45,057 nucleotides of DNA from assembly GCA_900544345.1 (NCBI GenBank), contig UQUR01000012.1:1-45057 (forward strand), written 5' to 3'. This document shows, in pieces, positions 8,020 through 16,132 of the stretch (within the stretch, counting starts at the first letter, position 1; the number at the start of each line of letters is the position of its first letter). The DNA is from an uncultured Sutterella sp. GTDB taxonomy: Bacteria; Pseudomonadota; Gammaproteobacteria; Burkholderiales; Burkholderiaceae_F. The translations under genes and the position numbers were made by a program. The notes beneath the pieces are model-generated. The model had not been told where the DNA came from and searched no databases. It saw only the letters and a program-made list of their open reading frames with translations.

Positions 8020-8805
8020 ATGGCTGGTACTCTATATTTATTACCGAATCGAATTGCCGATCGCCCGGTTGAAGAAACGCTACCCTCTTCAACCTTAGCG
8101 GTTTTGCGCTCCACACGCTACTTTTTGGCTGAAAATGCTAAGAGCGCCCGAGCTTATTTAAAAGCCGCTCATCACCCCAAGCCTATTATTGAACTCAACA
8201 TTGAAGAAATTGGGCACGAGCCGGACGAAAAAAAGATTAACGACTGGCTCAAACCTCTTTTTGAAGGCCATGATATCGCAATAGTAAGTGAATCAGGTTG
8301 CCCCGGCATTGCCGATCCCGGTGCAAGCATTGTCGCTCAAGCCCAGGAAAAAGGTCTAACGGTCAAACCGCTTGTGGGCCCTAGTTCGATACTCTTAGCC
8401 TTAATGGCAAGCGGATTGGACGGTCAGCACTTCCGCTTTTTGGGCTATCTGCCCATTAAGGAACCCGCACGAACGCAGGCCTTAAAAGCAGCCGAAAAGC
8501 AAAGCGCTCACGGAGAAACACAGCTATTTATTGAAACGCCCTATCGCAATCAGGCTTTTTTAGCGTTTCTCGCACAAACACTTCAACCTTTAACGAGAAT
8601 TACAGTTGCCTGTGACATCACGGGAGACCATGAATTCATCAAAACACGGAAGGCTCAAGATTGGCTCTTAGACCCGATTGAGCTACCTAAGTTGCCAACT
8701 ATTTTTGCGATTCTCGCAACCAAGAATAAGCAAAAGGAGAATTCGACTAAGCCGATAAAAAATCACTTCCATAAAAAACAAGGAAGTTTTTGGAGGCAGG
8801 CATAA
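8020..8805 (+). CDS. RsmI-like tetrapyrrole-methylase-fold SAM-dependent methyltransferase
   Basis: A 261-aa protein of the tetrapyrrole (corrin/porphyrin) methylase superfamily, COG0313-like. Seen: N-terminal GTLYLLPNRI, the SAM-site segment IAIVSESGCPGIADPG, and VGPSSILLALMASGL. E. coli RsmI 2'-O-methylates C1402 of 16S rRNA; this protein differs from RsmI (GCPGIADPG instead of GTPLINDPG), so it may be the paralogue common beside maf in betaproteobacteria and its substrate is uncertain. The ATG at 8020 is preferred because GAGG lies 6 nt upstream and it starts just after the maf stop. The C-terminus is basic (KKQGSFWRQA). Confidence 0.8.
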   Translation: MAGTLYLLPNRIADRPVEETLPSSTLAVLRSTRYFLAENAKSARAYLKAAHHPKPIIELNIEEIGHEPDEKKINDWLKPLFEGHDIAIVSESGCPGIADPGASIVAQAQEKGLTVKPLVGPSSILLALMASGLDGQHFRFLGYLPIKEPARTQALKAAEKQSAHGETQLFIETPYRNQAFLAFLAQTLQPLTRITVACDITGDHEFIKTRKAQDWLLDPIELPKLPTIFAILATKNKQKENSTKPIKNHFHKKQGSFWRQA

Positions 8806-8842
8806 TAAGTCAGAAGCTCCATTTCGGAGCTTCTGACTTATT
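8804..8842. terminator. Bidirectional terminator between convergent genes
   Basis: A perfect 17-bp inverted repeat (8804-8820 with 8826-8842, loop ATTTC) overlaps the stop codons of both convergent genes. Weak T/A runs flank it on both sides. Confidence 0.85.
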
Positions 8843-9506
8843 ATTTCAAGAGTTCATCCACTCCCAGTGCTGTTGCTAACTGTGGTACGTCATCAACAAT
8901 GGGTACTTTCCACTTCATGAGTTCGCTCTTTGGGAAGGCACCGTAACTCACAGCAACCGAGGCACATCCCGCGTTTTTAGCCAACCACAAATCATGTTCT
9001 GTATCACCAATCATCACCATCTGATGAATATCAACCCCAGTTTGTTCAGAAAGCATCTGAAGCATTAAAGGATCAGGTTTACCTGCACTTTCATCGGCGG
9101 TCACTGTCGCTTCAAAAATATCACCCACACCTGTTTGAGCAAAGACCCGATCAAGTCCCTTACGGCTTTTGCCAGTTGCAACAGCTAAACGAAGCCCCGC
9201 TGCCTTCATCTTTCTCAATAAATTTTCAAGTCCGGGGAAGATACCAATTTCTTTTTCTTTGACGAGATAGTATTCACGGTAAGCCGCTTCAAAGTCTTCA
9301 TAGTGATCAAAACGGAAGTTCGGTTCAATCGATAAAATTGCGCTTCTCCAATCCAAACCGATTACACTGCGAGCAACTTTCATGCCCGGATCTTTGTAAC
9401 CCAAGGCAACAAAAGCATGGCAAATACCAGCAGCAATCGGCTCTGTCGTATCCATCACTGTTCCATCCCAATCAAAAACAAAGAGATCAAACTTGGGCAC
9501 AAACAT
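8841..9506 (-). CDS. HAD-IA family phosphatase, Gph-like
   Basis: A 221-aa haloacid-dehalogenase phosphatase with all four motifs: I, FDWDGTVMDT near residue 10; II, VATGKS; III, the Lys in AGKPDPLM; IV, GDTEHD. The cap lies between motifs I and II. Similar proteins are annotated as phosphoglycolate phosphatase or a general sugar-phosphate phosphatase; the substrate is not readable. The ATG at 9506 overlaps the rluC stop as TAATG, so translation is coupled to rluC. A longer in-frame start inside rluC (9554) is unlikely because it would place a basic tail before the HAD fold. Confidence 0.88.
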   Translation of the reverse strand: MFVPKFDLFVFDWDGTVMDTTEPIAAGICHAFVALGYKDPGMKVARSVIGLDWRSAILSIEPNFRFDHYEDFEAAYREYYLVKEKEIGIFPGLENLLRKMKAAGLRLAVATGKSRKGLDRVFAQTGVGDIFEATVTADESAGKPDPLMLQMLSEQTGVDIHQMVMIGDTEHDLWLAKNAGCASVAVSYGAFPKSELMKWKVPIVDDVPQLATALGVDELLK

Positions 9507-10522
9507 TATTGGTTTTCCTTTCCTTGCTTTAAGCATTGAATTAAATCTGCACATTCTTTAGGCAATTGAGCTGTAATACTCATGGGCTGACCACTGACCG
9601 GATGTTTGAATTCTAAACGGTAAGCGTGTAGGAACATCCGTTTAAAGGGGATCCCTAAACTGCCCTTAGCGATTTTTTTATTTTCTTCAAAGTCACCGTA
9701 TTTATCATCACCCACAAGCGGATGTCCCGCCCACTGTGCATGAACACGTATCTGATGAGTGCGGCCAGTCTTAAGATCCACATTTAAATACGAAACTAAT
9801 CCAAAGCGCTCAATGAGCTGAAAAACACTATGACTGGGCAAGCCTTTTTGTTCATCCACACAAACCCGCCTTTCACCACTTGGTGTCACAAATTTATGTA
9901 ACGGAGCTTTAATGTGTTGACGGTCATTGACCCAATCGCCTAAAACCAAGGTTTTATAGGATTTATGCAGTTGTCCCTCTCGGATCATTTCGTGAAGTCT
10001 CACAAGCGCCTTACGGGATTTTGCAAGCATCATCACACCACTAGTTTCACGATCAAGCCGATGAACCAGTTCCAAATAGGGCTGATTGGGACGCGAGGCT
10101 CTCATGCGCTCGATGAGCCCAAAACTCACACCGGACCCTCCGTGTGCAGCAAGCCCTGCTGGCTTATCCACTATAAGAATATGTTCATCCTCATAGAGAA
10201 TTGGGAGCTCTATATCATCAATCGGTCGAGCAGTTTCCTTTTTTGAACTATCAGAGACCCGTATCGGGGGTACTCGAAGTTCATCGCCTTGTTGAAGACG
10301 TGAGTCCACTGTGACACGTTTTTTATTGACTCTAACCTCTCCGCCTCTGACAATTCGATAGAGATGGCTTTTTGGAACCCCTTTGGCAATACGAAAAAGA
10401 TAGTTATCCAAGCGCTGACCGTCAGCATCTGGACCGATTTTGATCCAAACGACCTGATCAGGGCGAGCTTGTGCCTTTGATGAGGGAATAAATACAGGGG
10501 TTTTACCTACTAAATTTGCCAT
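9506..10522 (-). CDS. rluC: 23S rRNA pseudouridine synthase RluC
   Basis: A 338-aa protein: N-terminal S4 RNA-binding domain (QRLDNYLFRIAKGVPKSHLY through DELRVPP, about residues 35-85), then the RluA-family catalytic domain with HRLDRETSG containing the catalytic Asp and GRTHQIRVH. RluC makes pseudouridines 955, 2504 and 2580 of 23S rRNA in E. coli. It is divergent to rne, as in many proteobacteria, which supports RluC over RluD. The start at 10522 is chosen because the S4 domain follows at normal distance; the in-frame extension to 10588 is Cys/Ser/Thr-rich and not family-like. The Shine-Dalgarno is weak (AGAG). Confidence 0.92.
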   Translation of the reverse strand: MANLVGKTPVFIPSSKAQARPDQVVWIKIGPDADGQRLDNYLFRIAKGVPKSHLYRIVRGGEVRVNKKRVTVDSRLQQGDELRVPPIRVSDSSKKETARPIDDIELPILYEDEHILIVDKPAGLAAHGGSGVSFGLIERMRASRPNQPYLELVHRLDRETSGVMMLAKSRKALVRLHEMIREGQLHKSYKTLVLGDWVNDRQHIKAPLHKFVTPSGERRVCVDEQKGLPSHSVFQLIERFGLVSYLNVDLKTGRTHQIRVHAQWAGHPLVGDDKYGDFEENKKIAKGSLGIPFKRMFLHAYRLEFKHPVSGQPMSITAQLPKECADLIQCLKQGKENQ

Positions 10523-11224
10523 AACTCTATATAATGTGGAACGAGTCGATTTCGGACAACAAATCGTGGTTGATCCGCTCGTCTTCATTGAAAAATCAAC
10601 ATGTGCATTGTAGCCATGTTTTGATTAAAAGATTGTCTTTATTGAAGTGTGCTTCAATAAAGTTTTTTGTGTACCTGTAAAAAGCTGCTTTTGCAGGACA
10701 ATAAGGTGGAGTTGCGAAAAAAGATTCGCAAACAGTGAAGCCTGCGCGTATGCGCTTATGTGAGCAGCAAACGGTATATGTTTTGTGAAGTGCCTTTCGT
10801 CTAGTTAAAGACTTGAGAGGCTAAAGTAATTTGCCGTTCAAACAATATCCGTGGTCGGACAAGTCCCACCGAGATGTTTGCCAGTGATGCAGACAATCAG
10901 ACTTGTCAGTGCAATGATGCAATTAGATGTTTAGTAGACCCCATGTGAGGGATTGAGCTCATTGATGCAAAACAGAGCTTTCTGTTTTGAATTCGTTCGT
11001 TTCGGTGCTCTCCCTACCGCCGCTATTTGCAGGCGACACAAGTCTAACAATTTGTTTTCTCAACCTGCCCGTCTGTTGAAACTCTCGGGTTGGCTTCTTT
11101 TTGAGAAAAGACCGGGCGAATCTGAGGAAATTTTCCTTTTCGCTTTTGTCACGGATACTGTTCTTTGAGACGGCACGCCTGACTTTGACAACCTGCGTGA
11201 GTGGTTGTCAGCCCGGAGTGTGCA
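10523..11224 (+). promoter_or_regulatory. Long structured rne leader / rluC-rne intergenic region
   Basis: About 700 bp with no convincing gene. It holds many hairpins on the rne strand: CCTGTAAAAAGC/GCTTTTGCAGG near 10673-10696, TTGCGAA/TTCGCAA at 10712-10731, GCCCG.../CGGGC near 11067-11116, and GACAACC/GGTTGTC at 11187-11209, ending 5 nt before the rne Shine-Dalgarno. In E. coli the 361-nt rne 5' UTR is the sensor for RNase E autoregulation; a similar role is inferred here. Promoters were not located with confidence. Confidence 0.5.
10637..10668 (+). terminator. Orphan intrinsic terminator upstream of rne
   Basis: CTTTATTGAA and TTCAATAAAG form a perfect 10-bp stem with loop GTGTGC, followed directly by TTTTTT on the plus strand. 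No plus-strand gene lies upstream within the intergenic region, so it either attenuates an rne transcript starting upstream or ends a short RNA. Confidence 0.7.
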
Positions 11225-14143
11225 ATGAAACGCATGTTATTTAACGCCACGCACGCCGAAGAGACGCGCGTGGGTATTGTTGACGGCCAAAAGCTGATCG
11301 ATATTGATATCGAAACCGCCGGCCGTGAACAACGCAAATCCAATATCTATAAAGGTATCATCACCCGCATCGAACCAAGTCTTGAAGCTTGCTTTGTCAA
11401 CTACGGTGAAGATCGCCACGGCTTTTTACCCTTTAAAGAAGTCTCCCGCCAATATTTTAAGGAAGGTGTCGATGTTCGTACCGCCACGATCCGAGATGCA
11501 TTGGTTGAGGGTCAAGAGCTAATCGTACAAGTTGAAAAAGAAGAGCGCGGAAATAAAGGCGCCGCATTAACGACTTTTATCTCGCTTGCCGGTCGCTATT
11601 TGGTGCTCATGCCTAATAACCCTCGTGGAGGTGGTGTTTCGCGACGCATCGAAGGCGAAGAACGCCAGGAATTGCGCGAAACGATGGATCGGTTAAAGTT
11701 ACCTGCCGGTATGAGCATTATTGCCCGTACAGCAGGTATCGGCCGCACAGTCGACGAATTTCAGTGGGACTTGAACTATTTGCTCAAACTCTGGGAAGCA
11801 ATCTGCGAAGCTGCCGAACCTCAATATGAAGTGCAAGTTCGTGAAGGCAACCGAGTTGTCACGAAATACGTGACAGAGTCAGTCGGTCCCAACGGTGAAG
11901 TTTTAAAGCGCGCCAATCCGGCTCCATTTCTGATTGTTGAAGAAAGCAATCTTGTTATCCGCGCCATTCGCGACTATTTCCAACCCGAAATCGGTGAAAT
12001 TCTGGTTGATACTGACGAAATCTATGATCAGGCCCGTCAGTTCATGGCTCATGTGATGCCTGACATGGTGGGACGCGTAAAACGCTATCGTGAAGAAACT
12101 CCCCTTTTCTCCCGTTTTCAAATTGAGCATCAGATTGAAACGGCATATTCGCGCACTGTTCCCCTGCCCTCGGGCGGCGCTATCGTAATTGACCACACTG
12201 AAGCACTTGTTGCTGTTGACGTAAACTCAGCCCGTGCAACCCGCGGCTCCGATATCGAGGAAACCGCATTCAGAACCAACTGCGAAGCAGCCGACGAAGT
12301 TGCCCGTCAGATGCGTCTGCGCGACTTAGGCGGTCTGATTGTGATCGACTTCATTGACATGAACGATCCTAAGAATCAGCGTGCTGTTGAACAACGATTA
12401 AAAGACGCTTTGAAGTACGACCGTGCACGCGTTCAAATGGCTAAAATCAGCCGTTTTGGTTTGATGGAGTTGTCCCGTCAGCGTCTGCGTCCTGCTCTTG
12501 CAGAAGGCAATCACATTACCTGCCCGCGCTGCAATGGTGTCGGTGTCATTCGTGATACAGAAAGTTGCGCATTGCAAATTTTGCGTATTTTGGAAGAAGA
12601 AGCCATGAAGGAAGGTACTGGTGCTGTCCACGCCCAGGTGCCTGTTGATGTGGCGAGCTTCCTTTTAAATGAAAAACGTCGCGATATTGCCAAGATTGAG
12701 CAGCGTCACCGCTTGCCGATCGTGCTGATTCCGAATAAGTTCCTCGAAACGCCTCATTACCACATTGAGCGTCTGCGCTACGATGACGAACGTCTGGATG
12801 ATGAAGTAGCAAGCTATAAACGCGCCGAAGAAATCCAACCCGATGAGGAAGCAATTGATCCTTATCGCGTGAAAAAGCCTGAAGATAAACCGGCTGCAAA
12901 GCGCCAAGAACCTGTTTTGCGCAACTTTATGCCGGAAGTAGCGCCCGAGCACAATGAAGCTGATCGCCTCATCAATAAGAAAGCAGAACAAAAGGCTGCC
13001 CGTGAAGAAGCGGCAAAACGTGCTCAAGCCGCTCAAGAACCGAGTCTGATTAAGCGTTTGATCAATTTCTTATTCGGCTCAAGCTCTGACAAAGCTGAAG
13101 AGAAAAAAGAAGAAGAAAAGAAGAACCGCACAGATCGCCGTACCCGTCGCAATCCTCGTGACAGACGTGAAAAGGATGGCTCCGGTCGACGTAGCCGCCG
13201 CGAACGTACCCGTACGGAAAAAGACGAAGACAAGGCACTCTTCACAGAGAAAAGCGAACCGACCGAAAAAGCCAAGATGGTTGAAAAGGAAACAGCAAAA
13301 GAAACACAAAACCGTCGCCGTCCGCGTCGCCGCACTAAGAGTGAAGAAGCCACTGAACTCTTACCGGCTCCGGAAACAAAGGTCGCTTTGCCCAAACCTC
13401 AAGTAGCAGAGCCTGTGGTTGAAAAATCTGATGAAGATTTTAATTTTGCAACCGATACCATGCCAAACATTGATCCGGCATCTGTTGAGGTAACAGCTCA
13501 GCCAACTGGCTCTGTCGAAACCGAAGAGATGGCAGATCGTCCCCAAATGGAACGTCGCCCGCGCCGTCGCCGTCGTACCAACGATGAGCCGATGAGCCGC
13601 CGTGACCGCATTCCGCCTGAAATCGAAGCCGAAGAAATGAATCGTGCTCCGATTGTGCCGCCTGAAGAATATATGCAGGAGACGGATCTGCGCACCGCAC
13701 CTTTAAATGAAGGTGATCTAAGTGTTAATAAAGATACTCAGGCTGCTACGATTGAACCGCGTCATGTGAATGTGGAAAGCCATATCGCCAATCCAGAACG
13801 AAAGGCAGTGGCAGAAAGACCGCGCGCTGAAGAGCTCGCAGCGACACAAGAGGCTGAAGCGAAAATTCATGTTGAGCCAGTAGTCGAAGAAGTGCTTCAA
13901 ACGCAAGAAGTTCAAGTTTTGCAAGAAACTCAAGAACCTTGCCAAGAAACCGATGCTATGGCACGCCTGACAGACGGTCTTGATGAAGCTTTAGCCAAGA
14001 GCGGGTTAACGGTCGTTCATACGCGTCCTGAACTTATTCACCCTGTGGACTATTCTCCCGTAATCTATCCGGGTCGTCCGCGTAAAATCTTGCCGCCATT
14101 GGATGACACGCCGCTCATTCAGGTGCATACCAAGACACTCTAA
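11225..14143 (+). CDS. rne: Ribonuclease E
   Basis: A 972-aa endoribonuclease at the core of the RNA degradosome. It starts MKRMLFNATHAEETRVGIVDGQ, like E. coli RNase E, with GGAG 6 nt upstream. The catalytic half (1 to about 530) contains the S1 domain (IYKGIITRIEPSLEACFVNYG), the 5'-sensor/RNase H-like region, catalytic Asp residues in AVDVNSARAT and VIDFIDMND, and the Zn-link CPRCNGVG. The C-terminal half is disordered: a membrane-binding amphipathic helix PSLIKRLINFLFGSSS near residue 610, an Arg-rich RNA-binding region (RRTRRNPRDRR, RRPRRR) and a conserved-looking tail GRPRKILPPLDDTPLIQVHT that may bind a degradosome partner. It acts at the inner membrane in mRNA decay and rRNA/tRNA processing. 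Confidence 0.97.
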   Translation: MKRMLFNATHAEETRVGIVDGQKLIDIDIETAGREQRKSNIYKGIITRIEPSLEACFVNYGEDRHGFLPFKEVSRQYFKEGVDVRTATIRDALVEGQELIVQVEKEERGNKGAALTTFISLAGRYLVLMPNNPRGGGVSRRIEGEERQELRETMDRLKLPAGMSIIARTAGIGRTVDEFQWDLNYLLKLWEAICEAAEPQYEVQVREGNRVVTKYVTESVGPNGEVLKRANPAPFLIVEESNLVIRAIRDYFQPEIGEILVDTDEIYDQARQFMAHVMPDMVGRVKRYREETPLFSRFQIEHQIETAYSRTVPLPSGGAIVIDHTEALVAVDVNSARATRGSDIEETAFRTNCEAADEVARQMRLRDLGGLIVIDFIDMNDPKNQRAVEQRLKDALKYDRARVQMAKISRFGLMELSRQRLRPALAEGNHITCPRCNGVGVIRDTESCALQILRILEEEAMKEGTGAVHAQVPVDVASFLLNEKRRDIAKIEQRHRLPIVLIPNKFLETPHYHIERLRYDDERLDDEVASYKRAEEIQPDEEAIDPYRVKKPEDKPAAKRQEPVLRNFMPEVAPEHNEADRLINKKAEQKAAREEAAKRAQAAQEPSLIKRLINFLFGSSSDKAEEKKEEEKKNRTDRRTRRNPRDRREKDGSGRRSRRERTRTEKDEDKALFTEKSEPTEKAKMVEKETAKETQNRRRPRRRTKSEEATELLPAPETKVALPKPQVAEPVVEKSDEDFNFATDTMPNIDPASVEVTAQPTGSVETEEMADRPQMERRPRRRRRTNDEPMSRRDRIPPEIEAEEMNRAPIVPPEEYMQETDLRTAPLNEGDLSVNKDTQAATIEPRHVNVESHIANPERKAVAERPRAEELAATQEAEAKIHVEPVVEEVLQTQEVQVLQETQEPCQETDAMARLTDGLDEALAKSGLTVVHTRPELIHPVDYSPVIYPGRPRKILPPLDDTPLIQVHTKTL

Positions 14144-14163
14144 AGAGCATACGTAGATCCTCA

Positions 14164-14203
14164 GGAGGGCTTGAGATAAAAGCTCAAGCCCTCCGAACTA
14201 TTT
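14164..14203 (+). terminator. Terminator of rne
   Basis: GGAGGGCTTGAG (14164-14175) and CTCAAGCCCTCC (14183-14194) form a perfect 12-bp stem 20 nt after the rne stop. The T run after it is weak (ACTATTTCCCTT). Confidence 0.8.
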
Positions 14204-14219
14204 CCCTTCAAAGATAATC

Positions 14220-15467
14220 GTGACTGAAAGAAAGTTTTTTGATAAAACCGTCGATGAATTGGTTGACTTTATTATCCAGGCCGATTCAGCCTCTGACATT
14301 GACTCTAAGTACCCAATTTATACCAAGCTGCAGGTTAGCACTGCTAAAGCTTTCAGTGCTGTAGAAGGCGACTTTATCACTGCTACGATTCAAAAACTTG
14401 AGGCAAAAGGTTACGAGTTTGCAGAACTCATGCGCTGGACTTTTTTCTTTGAGTGCATCTCCTGTAATGTGGTTGATAAACATTTCACGCACTCTTTGAT
14501 GGTGTTGCCTTTTATGGCCTCTAGTGCCTACGGATTGCCTTTCGGTGAAACGCCCGCAGAAGCACTCGATAAGATTGAGCATTTCTTAAAGGGTCTCTTC
14601 ACAAAAGATTATGAAGTCCGCATTAACCGCGATATGGTCAATACCGAAACCTTCAGTTTGCGACCTTATGAACTCAATAGCCGTATCCGACAATGGGTAG
14701 CCAAAACAAAACCCGGTATCTGCCGCTTTATTGATTCAGATGAAACCCGCGAGGAAATGACAGAACTCGTAGCTGATATTCGTTTGATTCCTTTCATCGT
14801 CAGTACGCCGCTGCCTAAGTTGCCCCTTGACACTTTTGTCCCACAAGCAAGTCTTGATAAAAGACAGAAGAATTTAGTTTTTGCACTTCAAAGAATTTTC
14901 CAAGAACACTACCCGGCCACACATATGGAATTTGTCCAGCATCTTTCGACCGAAATGCGGAAGTATTTGTTGAAAGTGGATGATCCTAAAAATTACAACA
15001 CTAGCATTATGCTGCCTTGCCTAGCCTCTCTTATGGAAGCCGGTCGTCTTTTTAGACACTTTTCTCTCAAAGAAGCTCTGGCTAAACTTCAGCAGACTGA
15101 TGGTTATGCCTTAAAAGACTTGCAGATTACGATTGCTCCTTTTTATGAACCAACAATACCGGGAGAGGCCAAAATGGCTGAATTTCGTATTGGGATCAGT
15201 CTTAAAGGAGAAAATTCCAAAGTCTACCAAGGCTTGGGTTGGCCTATCTTTTTTGATGACCCCGAAGAGGTGCTCACCAGTTTAGAGTCAACACTAATGC
15301 TTCACAACTTTACCCACGATCAGGTTCGAATCATTGCAGAGGGCACATTTATGCTTGAAGATGAAGATGAGGAAATACGTTATCCCGCTTTTGACGGAAA
15401 GCTCCATGAGCCTTACATGAAAGAAGAAATTTCTTATCTCACCCCTACCCTTTACCAATTAAACTAA
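14220..15467 (+). CDS. Conserved hypothetical protein, possibly DUF2863
   Basis: A 415-aa soluble acidic protein without signal peptide or membrane segment. I do not recognise a function. The pattern of FSLRPYELNSRIRQWV in the middle, GLGWPIFFDDPEEVL followed by a long helix, and a C-terminal acidic stretch ending YPAFDGKLHEPYM resembles what I recall of the betaproteobacterial DUF2863 family; this is a moderate guess. The start is GTG at 14220 with only a weak Shine-Dalgarno; no better start precedes the conserved-looking N-terminus. It is a monocistronic unit between two terminators, downstream of rne. Confidence 0.6.
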   Translation: MTERKFFDKTVDELVDFIIQADSASDIDSKYPIYTKLQVSTAKAFSAVEGDFITATIQKLEAKGYEFAELMRWTFFFECISCNVVDKHFTHSLMVLPFMASSAYGLPFGETPAEALDKIEHFLKGLFTKDYEVRINRDMVNTETFSLRPYELNSRIRQWVAKTKPGICRFIDSDETREEMTELVADIRLIPFIVSTPLPKLPLDTFVPQASLDKRQKNLVFALQRIFQEHYPATHMEFVQHLSTEMRKYLLKVDDPKNYNTSIMLPCLASLMEAGRLFRHFSLKEALAKLQQTDGYALKDLQITIAPFYEPTIPGEAKMAEFRIGISLKGENSKVYQGLGWPIFFDDPEEVLTSLESTLMLHNFTHDQVRIIAEGTFMLEDEDEEIRYPAFDGKLHEPYMKEEISYLTPTLYQLN

Positions 15468-15471
15468 CTCA

Positions 15472-15500
15472 AAGCGCCCGAACACGGGCGCTTTCTTCAT
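15472..15500. terminator. Bidirectional terminator
   Basis: AAAGCGCCCG (15472-15481) and CGGGCGCTTT (15486-15495) form a perfect 10-bp stem with loop AACA and CTTCATTT after it. It serves the plus-strand hypothetical gene and probably the convergent cupin gene. Confidence 0.8.
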
Positions 15501-15513
15501 TTACATTTAAGAG

Positions 15514-15996
15514 CTACTTCGCTTCACTAGCAAAATCTTTGTCAGTGACGGGCTCAAGCCACGTACTCTGATTGTTGGGAACATTCGTTTCAACAGAGAT
15601 GTGAGTCATCCAGGTATCAATGCCTCCTCCATGCCAATGTTCAACATTTGGCGCAATACGTACCACATCGCCTTTTTTAATAATACGGACGGCCTGACCG
15701 CGTTCTTGATAACGTCCTTCACCGGAAATCACTAACAAAATTTGACCGCCTGAATGCTTATGCCAGAAAGTTCGAGCCTTCGGTTCAAATGTAACGTTGC
15801 CAATCGGAGCGTTAAACGTCTTATCATTTTCAGAAAGCATTGTTAAGTACGACTGACCTGTAAAAAATTTCCCATATGGGTTGGCTGGTCCTTGGGCAAA
15901 GACCGTATCAATTGGAGCTTTGACTTCAGTGGCAAAGGAAGTCCCTAGACCGGCTAAAGCAACTGCGACTACAGCTAAAGACTTTAAGGCTTTCAT
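15514..15996 (-). CDS. Secreted single-domain cupin protein (hydroxynitrile-lyase-like cupin family)
   Basis: A 160-aa protein with a signal peptide (MKALKSLAVVAVALAGLGTSFA, cleavage near residue 22), so likely periplasmic. One cupin fold: motif 1 PKARTFWHKHSGGQILLVISGEG supplies HxH and Gln, motif 2 IKKGDVVRIAPNVEHWHGG supplies the third His. The spacing and the GDVV..P..EHWHG, MTHISV and WLEPVTD segments resemble the small Mn/Fe cupins that include bacterial (R)-hydroxynitrile lyases and carboxymuconolactone-decarboxylase-associated cupins. A metal-dependent enzyme or detoxifying protein is likely; the substrate is unknown. The start has AGGAGAC upstream. Confidence 0.85.
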   Translation of the reverse strand: MKALKSLAVVAVALAGLGTSFATEVKAPIDTVFAQGPANPYGKFFTGQSYLTMLSENDKTFNAPIGNVTFEPKARTFWHKHSGGQILLVISGEGRYQERGQAVRIIKKGDVVRIAPNVEHWHGGGIDTWMTHISVETNVPNNQSTWLEPVTDKDFASEAK

Positions 15997-16077
15997 TGAG
16001 AGTCTCCTTCAAAAAAATTTCTGATAGCTTTATGGTAGAACGCCCTCCTTAGAACTTGCAGATTTTTGCATATTCAT

Positions 16078-16107
16078 GCAAAAGGGCTCACCAATCGGTG
16101 AGCCCCT
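16078..16107 (-). terminator. Terminator of the permease-amidohydrolase operon
   Basis: GGGCTCACC (16084-16092) and GGTGAGCCC (16097-16105) form a perfect 9-bp stem. On the minus strand it is followed by TTTTGC. It lies 26 nt after the amidohydrolase stop. Confidence 0.75.
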
Positions 16108-16132
16108 ACATGTCACAGATTCAACTTAGAAA

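Noticed and set aside
10953..11168. Open frame of 71 codons in the rne leader
   Set aside because: No ribosome binding site or family-like pattern; it coincides with structured leader RNA.
12398..13700. Several long open frames antisense to rne
   Set aside because: They arise from the Arg/Glu-rich codon pattern of the RNase E C-terminal half.
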